NCBI GenBank assembly: GCA_024234955.1
Contig: JACKNK010000005.1
Location: 303,956-367,955, forward strand
Source: Gammaproteobacteria bacterium
GTDB lineage: Bacteria > Pseudomonadota > Gammaproteobacteria > JACKNK01
Length of the DNA: 64,000 nt
Direction: 5' to 3'
Shown here: piece by piece, positions 9,076-17,527 of the stretch
Layout: every line of letters begins with the position of its first letter
How positions within the stretch are numbered: position 1 is the stretch's first letter
Notes under the pieces: generated by a model
What the model saw: only the letters and a program-made list of their open reading frames with translations
What the model was told of the DNA's origin: nothing
Database searches by the model: none
Made by a program: the position numbers and the translations under genes

Positions 9076-9111
9076 AAAAGGGGCACGCAAGCCTTAAGCT
9101 TCCGTGCCCCT
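9076..9111 (-). terminator. terminator/attenuator between pstS and pstC
   Basis: On the minus strand AGGGGCACG and CGTGCCCCT pair around a 15-base loop that itself holds AAGC/GCTT, followed by a short T tract. It lies 38 bases after the pstS stop. A partial terminator here would give more PstS than PstCAB, as expected for a soluble binding protein, and would protect the pstS mRNA 3' end. Confidence 0.8.
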
Positions 9112-9148
9112 CTCGTTCAACGCACCGTCATCAAGACGGCAAGTCGTC

Positions 9149-10189
9149 TTACATCGCCAGCGGGGTCAGATCAGCCGCGTCCTTCGCGAACTTAGCGCGC
9201 TCTTCTTTCGGCATCGGGATCAAGCCACGCTCGGACAGGTAGCCCTCGTCACCCCAGGCCTTCTCGGAGGTGAACTCGGCGATGTAGCCACGGATGCCCG
9301 GGACGGAATCGACGTGCGCCTTCTTCACGTAGAAGAACAGCGGACGGGAGACCGGGTAGGAACCGTCGGCGATGGAATCGAATTCCGGGGCGATACCGTC
9401 AACGGTGGAGCCCTGAATCTTGTCGGCATTCTCTTCCAGGAAGGAGAAACCGAACACGCCGAGGGCATTCGGGTTGGCGGCCAGCTTCTGGACGATCAGG
9501 TTGTCGTTCTCACCGGCTTCGATGTAGGCGCCATCTTCACGAATGGTGTGACAGATGGCCTTGTAGGCCTTCTTGTCCTTCTTCTTCATGTCGTGGATCC
9601 AGTCGATCTTCTTGCAGCCGCCTTCCATCGCCAGTTCGGCGAAGGCATCGCGGGTGCCTGAGGTCGGCGGCGGGCCCAGGACTTCGATCTTGATGTCCGG
9701 CAGCGAAGCGTTGACCTGCTTCCAGGTGGTGTACGGGTTGTCGATCAGCTCGCCTTCCTTCTCGCCCGGAACCTGCTTGGCCAGGGCCAGGAACAGATCC
9801 TTGCGCGTCAATTCGAAGCGCGGGGCTTCCTTGGAGTTGGCGACGGCGATGCCGTCATAGCCGATCTTGACCTCGACGATGTCCTTGACGCCATTGCCCT
9901 GGCACTGGTCGTATTCGGACTTCTTGATGCGACGCGAGGCGTTGGTGATGTCCGGATGCTCGACGCCAACACCGGCGCAGAACAGCTTCAGGCCACCACC
10001 GGAACCGGTGGATTCGATCTTCGGGGTCTTGTATTCGCTGGTCTTGCCGAAGTGCTCGGCAACCACCGTGGCGAACGGGTAAACGGTCGAAGAACCGACG
10101 ATAGAGACATAGTCGCGGCCAGCGGCGTTGACGTTGGCAGAAAACGCAGCGGCGATCGCGGCGGTCAGCAGAAGAGAAGTGGTTTTCAC
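9149..10189 (-). CDS. pstS: phosphate-binding protein PstS
   Basis: The 346-residue periplasmic binding protein has a clear signal peptide (residues 1-22, ending ANVNA-A). Phosphate-contact motifs are VGSSTVYPF near the mature N-terminus, STGSGGGLKLFC (about 60-71) and GPPPTSGTRDAF (about 170-181), the last two matching the Ser/Arg/Asp ligands of the family. It is the first gene of the pst cluster and is preceded by a PhoB-type promoter, so it should be strongly induced by phosphate starvation. Confidence 0.96.
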   Translation of the reverse strand: MKTTSLLLTAAIAAAFSANVNAAGRDYVSIVGSSTVYPFATVVAEHFGKTSEYKTPKIESTGSGGGLKLFCAGVGVEHPDITNASRRIKKSEYDQCQGNGVKDIVEVKIGYDGIAVANSKEAPRFELTRKDLFLALAKQVPGEKEGELIDNPYTTWKQVNASLPDIKIEVLGPPPTSGTRDAFAELAMEGGCKKIDWIHDMKKKDKKAYKAICHTIREDGAYIEAGENDNLIVQKLAANPNALGVFGFSFLEENADKIQGSTVDGIAPEFDSIADGSYPVSRPLFFYVKKAHVDSVPGIRGYIAEFTSEKAWGDEGYLSERGLIPMPKEERAKFAKDAADLTPLAM

Positions 10190-10225
10190 AGGACCTCCCA
10201 GAGTTTGAGTCGGAAACCGGGGGCC

Positions 10226-10270
10226 GTTATAGGCGCGATCCGTGACAGCTTCGTTACACCATCGTGACCC
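10226..10270 (-). promoter_or_regulatory. PhoB-activated promoter of pstS: three 11-bp-spaced PhoB heptamers and a -10
   Basis: On the minus strand three related heptamers, GGGTCAC (10264-10270), GTGTAAC (10253-10259) and CTGTCAC (10242-10248), repeat at exact 11-base steps, as PhoB dimers require. Ten bases further on is TATAAC (10226-10231), a good -10. There is no consensus -35; in Pho promoters the PhoB site replaces it. The -10 lies about 37 bases before the pstS start codon. Confidence 0.85.
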
Positions 10271-10335
10271 GCTTATTTACGACGCATCGGCGCGACCGTC
10301 CCGTTTCCGCCTTTTCGCACGTCAAGTGCGGCGGC

Positions 10336-11376
10336 TCAACGTGCTTGCAACGCAGCGCCGAGCAACTTTGCGGTGATGTCCACGACCGGGATCACGCTCT
10401 CGTATGACATCCGTGTCGGTCCAAGTACGCCCAAGACACCGACCACTTCCCCCTCGACCCGATAAGGCGCGGTCACCAGGCTGCAGCCATCGAGCACATT
10501 GAGTCCGGCTTCCTGGCCGATGAATATCTGCACACCTCGCCCCTTCACGCTGAAATCGAGCAGATTGAGGATGTCCTGTTTGCGCTGAAAGGCTTCGAAC
10601 AGACCGCGCAGACGGTTCATGTCGGCCATGTCCTGGATGTTCATCAATCGGGTTTCGCCACTGAGTACGAAGTCTTCCTGCGGGGTATCCGGTTCCAGGG
10701 CCTGTTCGGCCATGCTGATCGCGCTCAGCATCATTTCGTTCATGCTTTGCTGGGCGGCACGCAACTCACGCAGCAACGCAACGCGCACCTCGGCAAGATC
10801 GCGTCCGGCAAAATGCGCGTTGATGTAGTTCGCGGCACTCTCCAGTTCGGAGCGCGTGTAAGCCCGATCGGTGCGGATGACCCGGTTCTCGACCTCCCGC
10901 TCGTTGACCACGATGATCGCCAGGACCTGCTTCTCGGTCAGCGGCAGAAACTCGATCTGACGCAGACTGGCATAACTGCGATGCGGCACGGTGACCAGGC
11001 CGGCCAGGCTGGTGACATCACTGAGCAAGCTGGATGCAGTCCGCACCAGCGCCGATGCATCGTCCTTGCGCAGACTGTTCTGGAGACCGACCAAGGTCTC
11101 CGGACCCACCGGCCTTACCTGCACCAGACTATCGACGAACAGCCGGTAACCGCGATCCGTAGGCACCCGACCGGCAGAGGTGTGCGGGGAGGCCAGCAAG
11201 CCCATGTCTTCAAGATCGGCGAGCACGTTGCGCACCGTGGCGGGGCTCAACTCCATACCGGACAATTTCGCCAGGGTTCGTGAACCGACCGGCTGGCCGT
11301 CGCGGATATACAACTCGATCAGTGCCTTCAGCAGGGCCTGTTCACGTTCTTTCAGCGGAGGCGGGGTTGCGCTCAT
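10336..11376 (-). CDS. hrcA: heat-inducible transcription repressor HrcA
   Basis: The 346-residue protein has the HrcA length and plan: an N-terminal winged helix (about 10-80, with QPVGSRTLAKLSGMELSPATVRNVLADLEDMGLL), then a GAF-like dimerisation domain ending with the conserved GPTRMSYESVIPVVD. HrcA represses groE/dnaK-type heat-shock genes by binding CIRCE inverted repeats. The ATG at 11374-11376 (GAGTGAG before it) was chosen over a TTG 13 codons upstream. No CIRCE element is seen before this gene, so its own regulation is unclear. It is divergent from nadK and not linked to grpE or dnaK here. Confidence 0.95.
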   Translation of the reverse strand: MSATPPPLKEREQALLKALIELYIRDGQPVGSRTLAKLSGMELSPATVRNVLADLEDMGLLASPHTSAGRVPTDRGYRLFVDSLVQVRPVGPETLVGLQNSLRKDDASALVRTASSLLSDVTSLAGLVTVPHRSYASLRQIEFLPLTEKQVLAIIVVNEREVENRVIRTDRAYTRSELESAANYINAHFAGRDLAEVRVALLRELRAAQQSMNEMMLSAISMAEQALEPDTPQEDFVLSGETRLMNIQDMADMNRLRGLFEAFQRKQDILNLLDFSVKGRGVQIFIGQEAGLNVLDGCSLVTAPYRVEGEVVGVLGVLGPTRMSYESVIPVVDITAKLLGAALQAR

Positions 11377-11705
11377 AGGCTCACTCTGGGGGTCGGCCGA
11401 ATCGTCGGCAGCCAATCTGGCCGCTAAGGGTGCAAGCAGGCTTTACAGACTGTCAAACCGGGCACGATGTCGGCTTGGCCACCTATCGACCATCTGCTAC
11501 TTTCGGCGGCCTGAGCGGTGACAGAAGCATCGCGAGTGCAACCTCTTGATTGATTCGCACGAATATTCAGTTGTACACACAGCAGAGCGGCTTCGGCCAC
11601 GACGTGCCGTCAATCGAAGTCGTACGCAGTTGAAACCGCGCCGACTTCGCAATCTGGCACGACCATGTCGGCGCGGCTGAACATGCGGGCGAATCAAGAC
11701 CTCTT
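11377..11705. other. hrcA-nadK divergent intergenic region
   Basis: About 330 bases without a convincing gene. An 8-bp inverted repeat, GCGCCGAC (11638-11645) and GTCGGCGC (11667-11674), lies about 30 bases before nadK and could form a hairpin in its leader. I see no CIRCE repeat, no convincing sigma-32 promoter and no ribosome-binding RNA family that I recognise. Short open frames on the minus strand here have no visible start signals. Confidence 0.5.
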
Positions 11706-12599
11706 ATGCAAGGATCCCGGCGCGTGTTTTCCACCATCGGCCTGATCGGCAAATTCGGCGCACCCGACGTCGCCGGCGAGATTCGCGCCCTTACCGAGTC
11801 CCTGACCCGGCAGGGCCAGCGCGTGCTGATCGATGCGGCGACCGCGCAATCCCTGTCTCTTCATGAGCTGGACTCGGTTGCGCGTGACGTCCTCGGGCAA
11901 GACTGTGACCTGATCGTGGTAGTCGGCGGCGACGGCACACTGCTCGCGGCGGCGCGATCCCTGTATCGCTTCGAGGTACCGATCCTCGGCATCAATCTCG
12001 GGCGCCTGGGATTCCTCGTCGATGTATCCCCCGAACGCATGCACGAATGCCTCGGCGGCGTGCTGGCCGGCCATTACACCCGCGAACAACGCTTCCTGCT
12101 GCGCGCCCGCATCATGCAAGGAGACCAGTGCCTTCGCGACGAAGTCGCGCTCAACGATGTGGTGATCCACAAATGGCGCATGGCGCGCATGATCGAGATC
12201 GAAACCCACATCAACGGCCAGTATGTGAACACCCACCGCGCCGATGGTCTGATCGTCTCCACACCGACCGGTTCCACGGCCTATGCCCTGTCCGGCGGCG
12301 GCCCGCTGCTGACCCCGAACCTGAATGCCTTTGCCCTGGTACCGATCTGCCCGCACACGCTCAGCGACCGCCCGATCGTGATCAGTGCCGATAGCCATAT
12401 CGAGGTTCGGCTGGCCCAGAGCCAGACCAACGACATCCGCATCACCCTCGATGGTCAGATCGATCACGATCTCGGCGATGGCGGCGATCGGGTGGAGATT
12501 TATCGTGCACAAACGCCACTGACCTTGCTGCATCCCGCCGATCACGATTACTTCAAGATCCTGCGCGCCAAACTCCATTGGGGCAGCCGCCCGGCCTGA
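11706..12599 (+). CDS. nadK: NAD kinase
   Basis: The 297-residue cytoplasmic enzyme phosphorylates NAD to NADP. It carries the diagnostic GGDGTLL (about residues 73-79), the NE/D-type motif ALNDVVIH (about 152-159) and the SxPTGSTAYALSGGGP loop (about 185-201). Its length equals E. coli NadK. The nadK-recN order, with recN starting 13 bases after the nadK stop, is common in gammaproteobacteria and implies one transcript. Confidence 0.96.
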   Translation: MQGSRRVFSTIGLIGKFGAPDVAGEIRALTESLTRQGQRVLIDAATAQSLSLHELDSVARDVLGQDCDLIVVVGGDGTLLAAARSLYRFEVPILGINLGRLGFLVDVSPERMHECLGGVLAGHYTREQRFLLRARIMQGDQCLRDEVALNDVVIHKWRMARMIEIETHINGQYVNTHRADGLIVSTPTGSTAYALSGGGPLLTPNLNAFALVPICPHTLSDRPIVISADSHIEVRLAQSQTNDIRITLDGQIDHDLGDGGDRVEIYRAQTPLTLLHPADHDYFKILRAKLHWGSRPA

Positions 12600-12612
12600 T
12601 CGATCCGCCCAT

Positions 12613-14289
12613 ATGCTCAGTCACATCCATATTCGCGATTTCGCGATCATCGATTCGCTGGAACTCGACCTGGACAGCGGGATGACCGCCATGACCGGTG
12701 AGACCGGTGCCGGCAAATCCATCCTCGTCGATGCCCTCGGATTCCTGCTTGGAGACCGCGCTGACAGTGGCTTTGTCCGCCAGGGCGCCGACAGGACCGA
12801 CCTGGCCGCCACGTTCGTTTTGCACGATGCGCCGCTCGCGCGTACCTGGCTGGCGGAACAGGACATGGACGCCGATGAAGACGAATTGCTGCTCCGCCGG
12901 GTCATCGGCGCCGACGGGCGTTCAAAGGCCTGGATCAATGGCAGCCCGGCCCCGTTGCAACTCTTGCGCGAACTTGGCGAACACCTGTTGGACATTCACG
13001 GCCAGCACGAACACCAATCGCTGCTCAAAAAGGGTGCGCAACGCCTTTTGCTCGATGCCTATGCCGGACTGGGCGACACGGTTGCGACCGTCAGCGGACA
13101 TTACCGGCAATGGCGCGACGCAGATCAACGCCTGAGGAAATTGCAGAACGCCGCCGACGACCGGGAAACCCGCCTCGACCTGCTGCGTTTCCAGGTCCAG
13201 GAACTCGATGCCCTCGGGCTGGGGGATGGCGAGTGGAGCGCACTGAACGAAGAACACGCGACCCTGGCCAATGCCGGTCGCCTGCTGGAAGGAACCGGAC
13301 GTGCATTGAATCTGATCTACGACGCCGAAGAAGGCACCGTCCATGACCTGCTCAGTCAGAGCAACCATGAAATCGCTGCGCTGGCAGAGATCGATGCCCG
13401 CCTCGCGCCCCTGTGCGAGCTCCTGGAAGGCGCATTGATCCAGACCCGCGAGGCCGCCGATGAACTTCGCCGTTACACCGATTCCGTAGACCTCGACCCG
13501 GCACGTCTTCAATGGGCCGAGGAACGTATTTCCGATTGCGTTCGCCTCGCCCGCAAGCATCGGATCGAACCCGAGGAACTGCCCGCCCAACTGAGTTCAC
13601 TGCAGGCCGAACTGGACGACCTGGAAAAAGGCGGCGAGACCCTGGAAGCATTACAGGCCCAAGTGGAAAAGCTGAGCCATGCCTACCTGCAAGCCGCTCG
13701 CGATCTGAGCGCCCAGCGGCAAGCCGCCGCGCAGGATCTGGGCGGCAAAGTCAGCGCCGCTATGCATGAACTCGGCATGACCAACGGGATATTCGTGGTC
13801 CTGGTCAACGTTGAAGATGAAACCCGTTTTGCGGCGCACGGACTGGATGACGTCGAGTTTCTGGTTTCTGCAAATGCGGGGCAAAGCCCCCGATCGCTGG
13901 CCAAGGTCGCGTCCGGCGGCGAATTGTCACGCATCTCGCTCGCCATCCAGGTGATCACCGCCCGCACCGGCGGGGTGCCGTCGATGGTCTTTGACGAAGT
14001 CGACAGCGGCGTTGGCGGCGGCATCGCCGAAGTGGTTGGGCGGCAACTGCGGGAACTTGGCGAACAACGACAGGTTTTATGCGTCACCCATCTGCCACAA
14101 GTTGCGGCCCAGGCACACCATCACATGCAGGTCGCCAAATCGACCCGTGACGGCCTCACCCACTCCCGCATCGACGCCCTGAATGATACCGCGCGCATCG
14201 ATGAAATCGCCCGCATGCTCGGGGGAATCGAAATCACCGACCAAGCCCTTGCCCATGCCCGCGAGATGATCGAAAGGGCAAATTCATGA
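12613..14289 (+). CDS. recN: DNA repair protein RecN
   Basis: The 558-residue SMC-like ATPase acts in double-strand-break repair. The N-terminal ATPase half has Walker A TGETGAGKSILVDAL (about 29-43). The centre is helical coiled coil (about 150-390), and the C-terminal half has the signature VASGGELSRISLAIQ and Walker B SMVFDEVDSGVGGG. In E. coli recN is an SOS gene, but here it follows nadK by 13 bases and I find no LexA box directly before it, so it may not be SOS-controlled in this organism. Confidence 0.96.
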   Translation: MLSHIHIRDFAIIDSLELDLDSGMTAMTGETGAGKSILVDALGFLLGDRADSGFVRQGADRTDLAATFVLHDAPLARTWLAEQDMDADEDELLLRRVIGADGRSKAWINGSPAPLQLLRELGEHLLDIHGQHEHQSLLKKGAQRLLLDAYAGLGDTVATVSGHYRQWRDADQRLRKLQNAADDRETRLDLLRFQVQELDALGLGDGEWSALNEEHATLANAGRLLEGTGRALNLIYDAEEGTVHDLLSQSNHEIAALAEIDARLAPLCELLEGALIQTREAADELRRYTDSVDLDPARLQWAEERISDCVRLARKHRIEPEELPAQLSSLQAELDDLEKGGETLEALQAQVEKLSHAYLQAARDLSAQRQAAAQDLGGKVSAAMHELGMTNGIFVVLVNVEDETRFAAHGLDDVEFLVSANAGQSPRSLAKVASGGELSRISLAIQVITARTGGVPSMVFDEVDSGVGGGIAEVVGRQLRELGEQRQVLCVTHLPQVAAQAHHHMQVAKSTRDGLTHSRIDALNDTARIDEIARMLGGIEITDQALAHAREMIERANS

Positions 14290-14419
14290 AGGCGTCGAAA
14301 CCGGCGTGCGGTCGTCGTTCTGCGGACCATCCCTCACTGCGCAATCATTAACCTGGAATTTACCGAAATACTGATATACCCGGCTTCCAAACTTTCTAAC
14401 CTTCCATTGGAGCCGCCCC

Positions 14420-14830
14420 ATGTTCAAAAAAGCCCTGATCCCGCTTCTCGCTCTGGTCACCACCTCTGCCAACGCCTTTCAGTTCCCGGTCGAGTTGATT
14501 GAATACGTTGGCGAGACCCGCGTCGTGGCCTTTGTCCCTGAACATGACCTGGCTCAAGCCGGCACCTGGGCACCGTTCGATTCCACCCCGCCCTTGTCGA
14601 TTTCCGATGCATTGAGTTTGGTAAAGACGCAGATTGCGTCGGAGCCGAAGCTGGCCGGCGCTCGCCTGCAGACCATTGACCTCGCACCGATCCCCAACCA
14701 CGACAAGCAGTGGCATTACGTTGCCAAGTTGGCAACCGCGCACGGGGACCACCATGAAGACCATTTCCTGCTGGTGCTGATGAACGGTCAGATCATCTCC
14801 GCCATGGGCGAGCCCGACTCCATCAAGTAG
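14420..14830 (+). CDS. secreted protein of unknown function
   Basis: A 136-residue product with a clear Sec signal peptide (residues 1-19, MFKKALIPLLALVTTSANA). The mature part is about 117 residues without further membrane segments, with two histidine clusters (HGDHHEDH near residue 112). I do not recognise the family. It has its own terminator and stands alone between recN and msrP, so it is probably a single-gene unit. A periplasmic location is inferred from the signal peptide. Confidence 0.75.
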   Translation: MFKKALIPLLALVTTSANAFQFPVELIEYVGETRVVAFVPEHDLAQAGTWAPFDSTPPLSISDALSLVKTQIASEPKLAGARLQTIDLAPIPNHDKQWHYVAKLATAHGDHHEDHFLLVLMNGQIISAMGEPDSIK

Positions 14831-14859
14831 TCGCTTCGCAGTTGCTCAGTGGGTCACCC

Positions 14860-14896
14860 GCCCGCGACCGCCACATCGGCGATCGCGGGCTTTTTA
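14860..14896 (+). terminator. intrinsic terminator after the secreted unknown protein
   Basis: GCCCGCGA (14860-14867) pairs with TCGCGGGC (14883-14890), followed by TTTTTATT. It ends the single-gene transcript of the secreted protein. Confidence 0.85.
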
Positions 14897-15107
14897 TTGG
14901 TGGCGTGCTCCATGTATCCAGGCCGTCCGAGGTCATCGGTGTGGAACGCCCTCTTTTAATCGGTGTATCGCCAACTCGCATGGCCAATTGAGGACATATT
15001 GAGGGGCTTCCCGACCTGCTTTTGCGCGCCCGAGAAACATTCGTGGCACTGTTCCGGTCCTATGGTTGCACCTATCTTTTGCCCAGCCGTCGCACCAGAG
15101 AATCGCC

Positions 15108-16100
15108 ATGTTGATCAAAAAGCCCGACTATATTCGTGAATCGGAAGTCACAGATCGCGAGGTCTACCTGCAACGCCGTGAGTTCCTGCGTAAAGCCGGC
15201 GCTGTCACAGCGGCAGGCGTTGCCGTCACAGCGGGCGTCGCCTCACAGGCTGCCTGGTGGTTCAGCAGCGACAAAACGGAGAGTCCCAGCCCGGTGCCGC
15301 GCGGCGAGTCGCTGGGGACGCTGATCAAAAGCCCGTACAGCACGGACGAACCGCAAACGCCTTACGACGACATCACCAGCTACTGCAATTTCTACGAGCT
15401 GGGCACGTCCAAATCGGACCCGAAGGACAACGCCCATTTCCTGAAGCCCAAACCCTGGTCGGTCGCGATTGAAGGGGAATGCGCGCGACCCGGGGTCTAT
15501 GACCTGGAAGACATTCTCAAGCCGCATCCTCTGGAAGAGCGCATTTATCGACTCCGCTGTGTGGAAACCTGGAGCGCCGTGGTGCCCTGGGTCGGGTTCC
15601 CGTTGGCCGATCTGATCAAACGGTTCGAACCGTCTTCGCGCGCCAAATATGTCGAGTTCGTTACCCTAAAAGACCCCAAACAGATGCCTGGGCAACGTTT
15701 CCCGGTTCTGAACTGGCCTTATGTTGAAGGCCTGCGCATGGACGAAGCGGTGAACCCCCTCACATTACTTGCGGTCGGGCTCTACGGCGAGGTATTGCCA
15801 AATCAGAACGGCGCACCGATCCGCCTGGTGGTGCCCTGGAAATACGGTTTCAAAAGCATCAAGTCGATCGTCTCGATCCGCTTCACCGAGAAGCAGCCGC
15901 TGAACACCTGGCAGGATCAGGCGGCAAGGGAATATGGCTTCTACGCGAATGTGAATCCGGATGTCGATCACCCTCGCTGGAGCCAAGCCAAGGAACGCCG
16001 CCTGGGGGATCTGCTCAAACGCCCCACCCTGCCGTTCAACGGATACGCCGAACAGGTCGCGCACCTCTACACCGGGATGGACCCGAAGAAGCTGTATTGA
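15108..16100 (+). CDS. msrP: periplasmic methionine sulfoxide reductase, molybdopterin subunit
   Basis: The 330-residue protein matches MsrP (YedY), which repairs oxidised methionines in periplasmic proteins using a molybdenum cofactor. It has a Tat signal: the twin arginine in LQRREFLRKAG (about residues 20-30) followed by a hydrophobic stretch. The Mo-ligating cysteine is in RLRCVETWSAVVPWVGFPL, and the sulfite-oxidase fold continues to YTGMDPKKLY. The ATG at 15108 was chosen because it gives the family N-terminus; the frame is open 14 codons further up. Its usual haem-containing membrane partner MsrQ is not next to it. Confidence 0.94.
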   Translation: MLIKKPDYIRESEVTDREVYLQRREFLRKAGAVTAAGVAVTAGVASQAAWWFSSDKTESPSPVPRGESLGTLIKSPYSTDEPQTPYDDITSYCNFYELGTSKSDPKDNAHFLKPKPWSVAIEGECARPGVYDLEDILKPHPLEERIYRLRCVETWSAVVPWVGFPLADLIKRFEPSSRAKYVEFVTLKDPKQMPGQRFPVLNWPYVEGLRMDEAVNPLTLLAVGLYGEVLPNQNGAPIRLVVPWKYGFKSIKSIVSIRFTEKQPLNTWQDQAAREYGFYANVNPDVDHPRWSQAKERRLGDLLKRPTLPFNGYAEQVAHLYTGMDPKKLY

Positions 16101-16152
16101 TCGGCAACAAGGACGTTGGGACCTCCCCGGTTCCAACGTCGCCATATCGTCG

Positions 16153-16854
16153 TCAACCCAGATCAAGCGCGAGTTGCACCCCCGCACCAATATTGCCGCC
16201 GCGACGCTTGAGAACATTGACGCTCACACCCTGCTGATCCGGCTTCAGCAACAGGCGCAACGCTGCCGGCGAAGGATCCGCAGCGACACTCGCTGGCCGA
16301 AACAGCACCCCCCAACTGTCGCCCTCTGCCGCCGCCAGTTGCAGACGCCGCAAGGCCCGATCATCGGCCTTGCCGACCCAACCCAGTACCGCACCGCAAG
16401 TCCCCGAACGCAACGCCTGTTCCAGCGACCACAACACATCGGTTTCAGCACGCGGATGAATCATCAACACCCGGGACAGATCGACCCCCCGCGCCGCCAG
16501 CGCGGGCGCATACGGCACATACGGCGGTGCAACCCAGGCCAGCCAGCGTCCATGTCGGCTCAGTTGCGCCAGCGCGGGCATCAACAGACTCAACTCTCCG
16601 ATGCCGTCATCTTCATAAAGCAGTTCGGTGAGCATCCCTTGCGGCCAGCCCCCCGCCAACGTCTCATCAAGCGCCTGAAAGCCCGTGGCAATACCGGATG
16701 TCGTCACGCTGCGTGCCGCCTCGCGACCGGCACGCCAGATGGACGGGTGGCGCAACAGATGATCAACACCGGCAGATTCGGTCTGCAACCCTGGCACCGT
16801 GCCGGGCACAGCCTGAATCTGGCTTTCCTGGAGATGCGATCGCGACGGATTCAT
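16153..16854 (-). CDS. imuA: translesion-synthesis-associated protein ImuA
   Basis: The 233-residue protein resembles ImuA, a RecA/SulA-like factor that works with ImuB and DnaE2 in error-prone SOS repair. Family features are the start of the RecA-like core, ATGFQALDETLAGGWPQGMLTELL (about residues 56-79), the hydrophobic strand WLAWVAPPYVPYAPAL and a C-terminal GAGVQLALDL. Its start overlaps the lexA stop in ATGA, so it is translated with lexA and should be SOS-induced. imuB and dnaE2, which normally follow, are absent: msrP converges on it from the other side. Confidence 0.82.
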   Translation of the reverse strand: MNPSRSHLQESQIQAVPGTVPGLQTESAGVDHLLRHPSIWRAGREAARSVTTSGIATGFQALDETLAGGWPQGMLTELLYEDDGIGELSLLMPALAQLSRHGRWLAWVAPPYVPYAPALAARGVDLSRVLMIHPRAETDVLWSLEQALRSGTCGAVLGWVGKADDRALRRLQLAAAEGDSWGVLFRPASVAADPSPAALRLLLKPDQQGVSVNVLKRRGGNIGAGVQLALDLG

Positions 16855-17453
16855 AGCGGGCTCCCATTACGGATCACGCCGACACCCAATCCTTCGATAT
16901 CCAGCGACTCATGGCGGAGATCGACCTCGATGGGTTTGAACTCCGGGTTCTCAGGCAGCAACCAGACCTTGTTGCCGCGCTTCTTGAAACGTTTCACGGT
17001 CACCTCGTCACCCAGACGCGCCACCACGACCTGACCGTTACTGGCCTCCGGGGTGCGATGGACGGCCAGCAGGTCGCCGTCGAGAATGCCGATGTCCTTC
17101 ATGCTCATGCCCTGCACGCGCAGCAGATAGTCGGCCTGGGGATGAAACATGCCGGTCTCGCATTGAAACCGTGCCTCGATGTTCTGCTCGGCAAGGATCG
17201 GATAACCCGCCGCCACCTGGCCGACCAGGGGCAAACCAGGCTCTTCCGGCAACCGGATACCGCGTGACGAGCCTGGCACCAGCTCGATGGCACCTTTGCG
17301 ATCCAGGGCGCGAAGATGGTCTTCCGCTGCATTCGGAGAACGAAAACCCAGCGCCCGCGCAATATCGACCCGTGTTGGCGGCATGCCTTCGGTATCGATG
17401 AATCCACGGATGAAATCGAGGACCTGCTGCTGTCTTGCGGTGAGCTTGTTCAC
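16851..17453 (-). CDS. lexA: SOS-response repressor LexA
   Basis: The 200-residue repressor starts LTARQQQVLDFI like E. coli LexA. It has a winged helix (about 1-65), the Ala82-Gly83 self-cleavage site in GQVAAGYPI, catalytic Ser117 in QGMSMKDIG and Lys154 in DEVTVKRF. The GTG at 17451-17453 was chosen because it aligns with the family start; another GTG lies four codons upstream at 17465, next to the LexA box. It heads a lexA-imuA operon and is autoregulated through two LexA boxes. Confidence 0.95.
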   Translation of the reverse strand: MNKLTARQQQVLDFIRGFIDTEGMPPTRVDIARALGFRSPNAAEDHLRALDRKGAIELVPGSSRGIRLPEEPGLPLVGQVAAGYPILAEQNIEARFQCETGMFHPQADYLLRVQGMSMKDIGILDGDLLAVHRTPEASNGQVVVARLGDEVTVKRFKKRGNKVWLLPENPEFKPIEVDLRHESLDIEGLGVGVIRNGSPL

Positions 17454-17465
17454 GTCGTTCCACAC

Positions 17466-17481
17466 CTGTTCAGAAACACAG
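17466..17481. promoter_or_regulatory. LexA (SOS) box 2 of lexA
   Basis: CTGTTCAGAAACACAG fits CTG-N10-CAG exactly. It lies 13 bases before the lexA start codon. With box 1 it forms a tandem operator spaced like the two boxes before E. coli lexA. Confidence 0.85.
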
Positions 17482-17484
17482 TAT

Positions 17485-17500
17485 GTGTATTTATATACAG
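17485..17500. promoter_or_regulatory. LexA (SOS) box 1 of lexA
   Basis: On the minus strand CTGTATATAAATACAC matches the SOS consensus (CTGTATATATATACAG) at 14 of 16 positions, with a TATATA-like centre. Its distance to box 2 is 19 bases centre to centre. It probably overlaps the lexA promoter. Confidence 0.85.
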
Positions 17501-17527
17501 GTATTTTGCGAAAGTGAAGTGCTGGCT

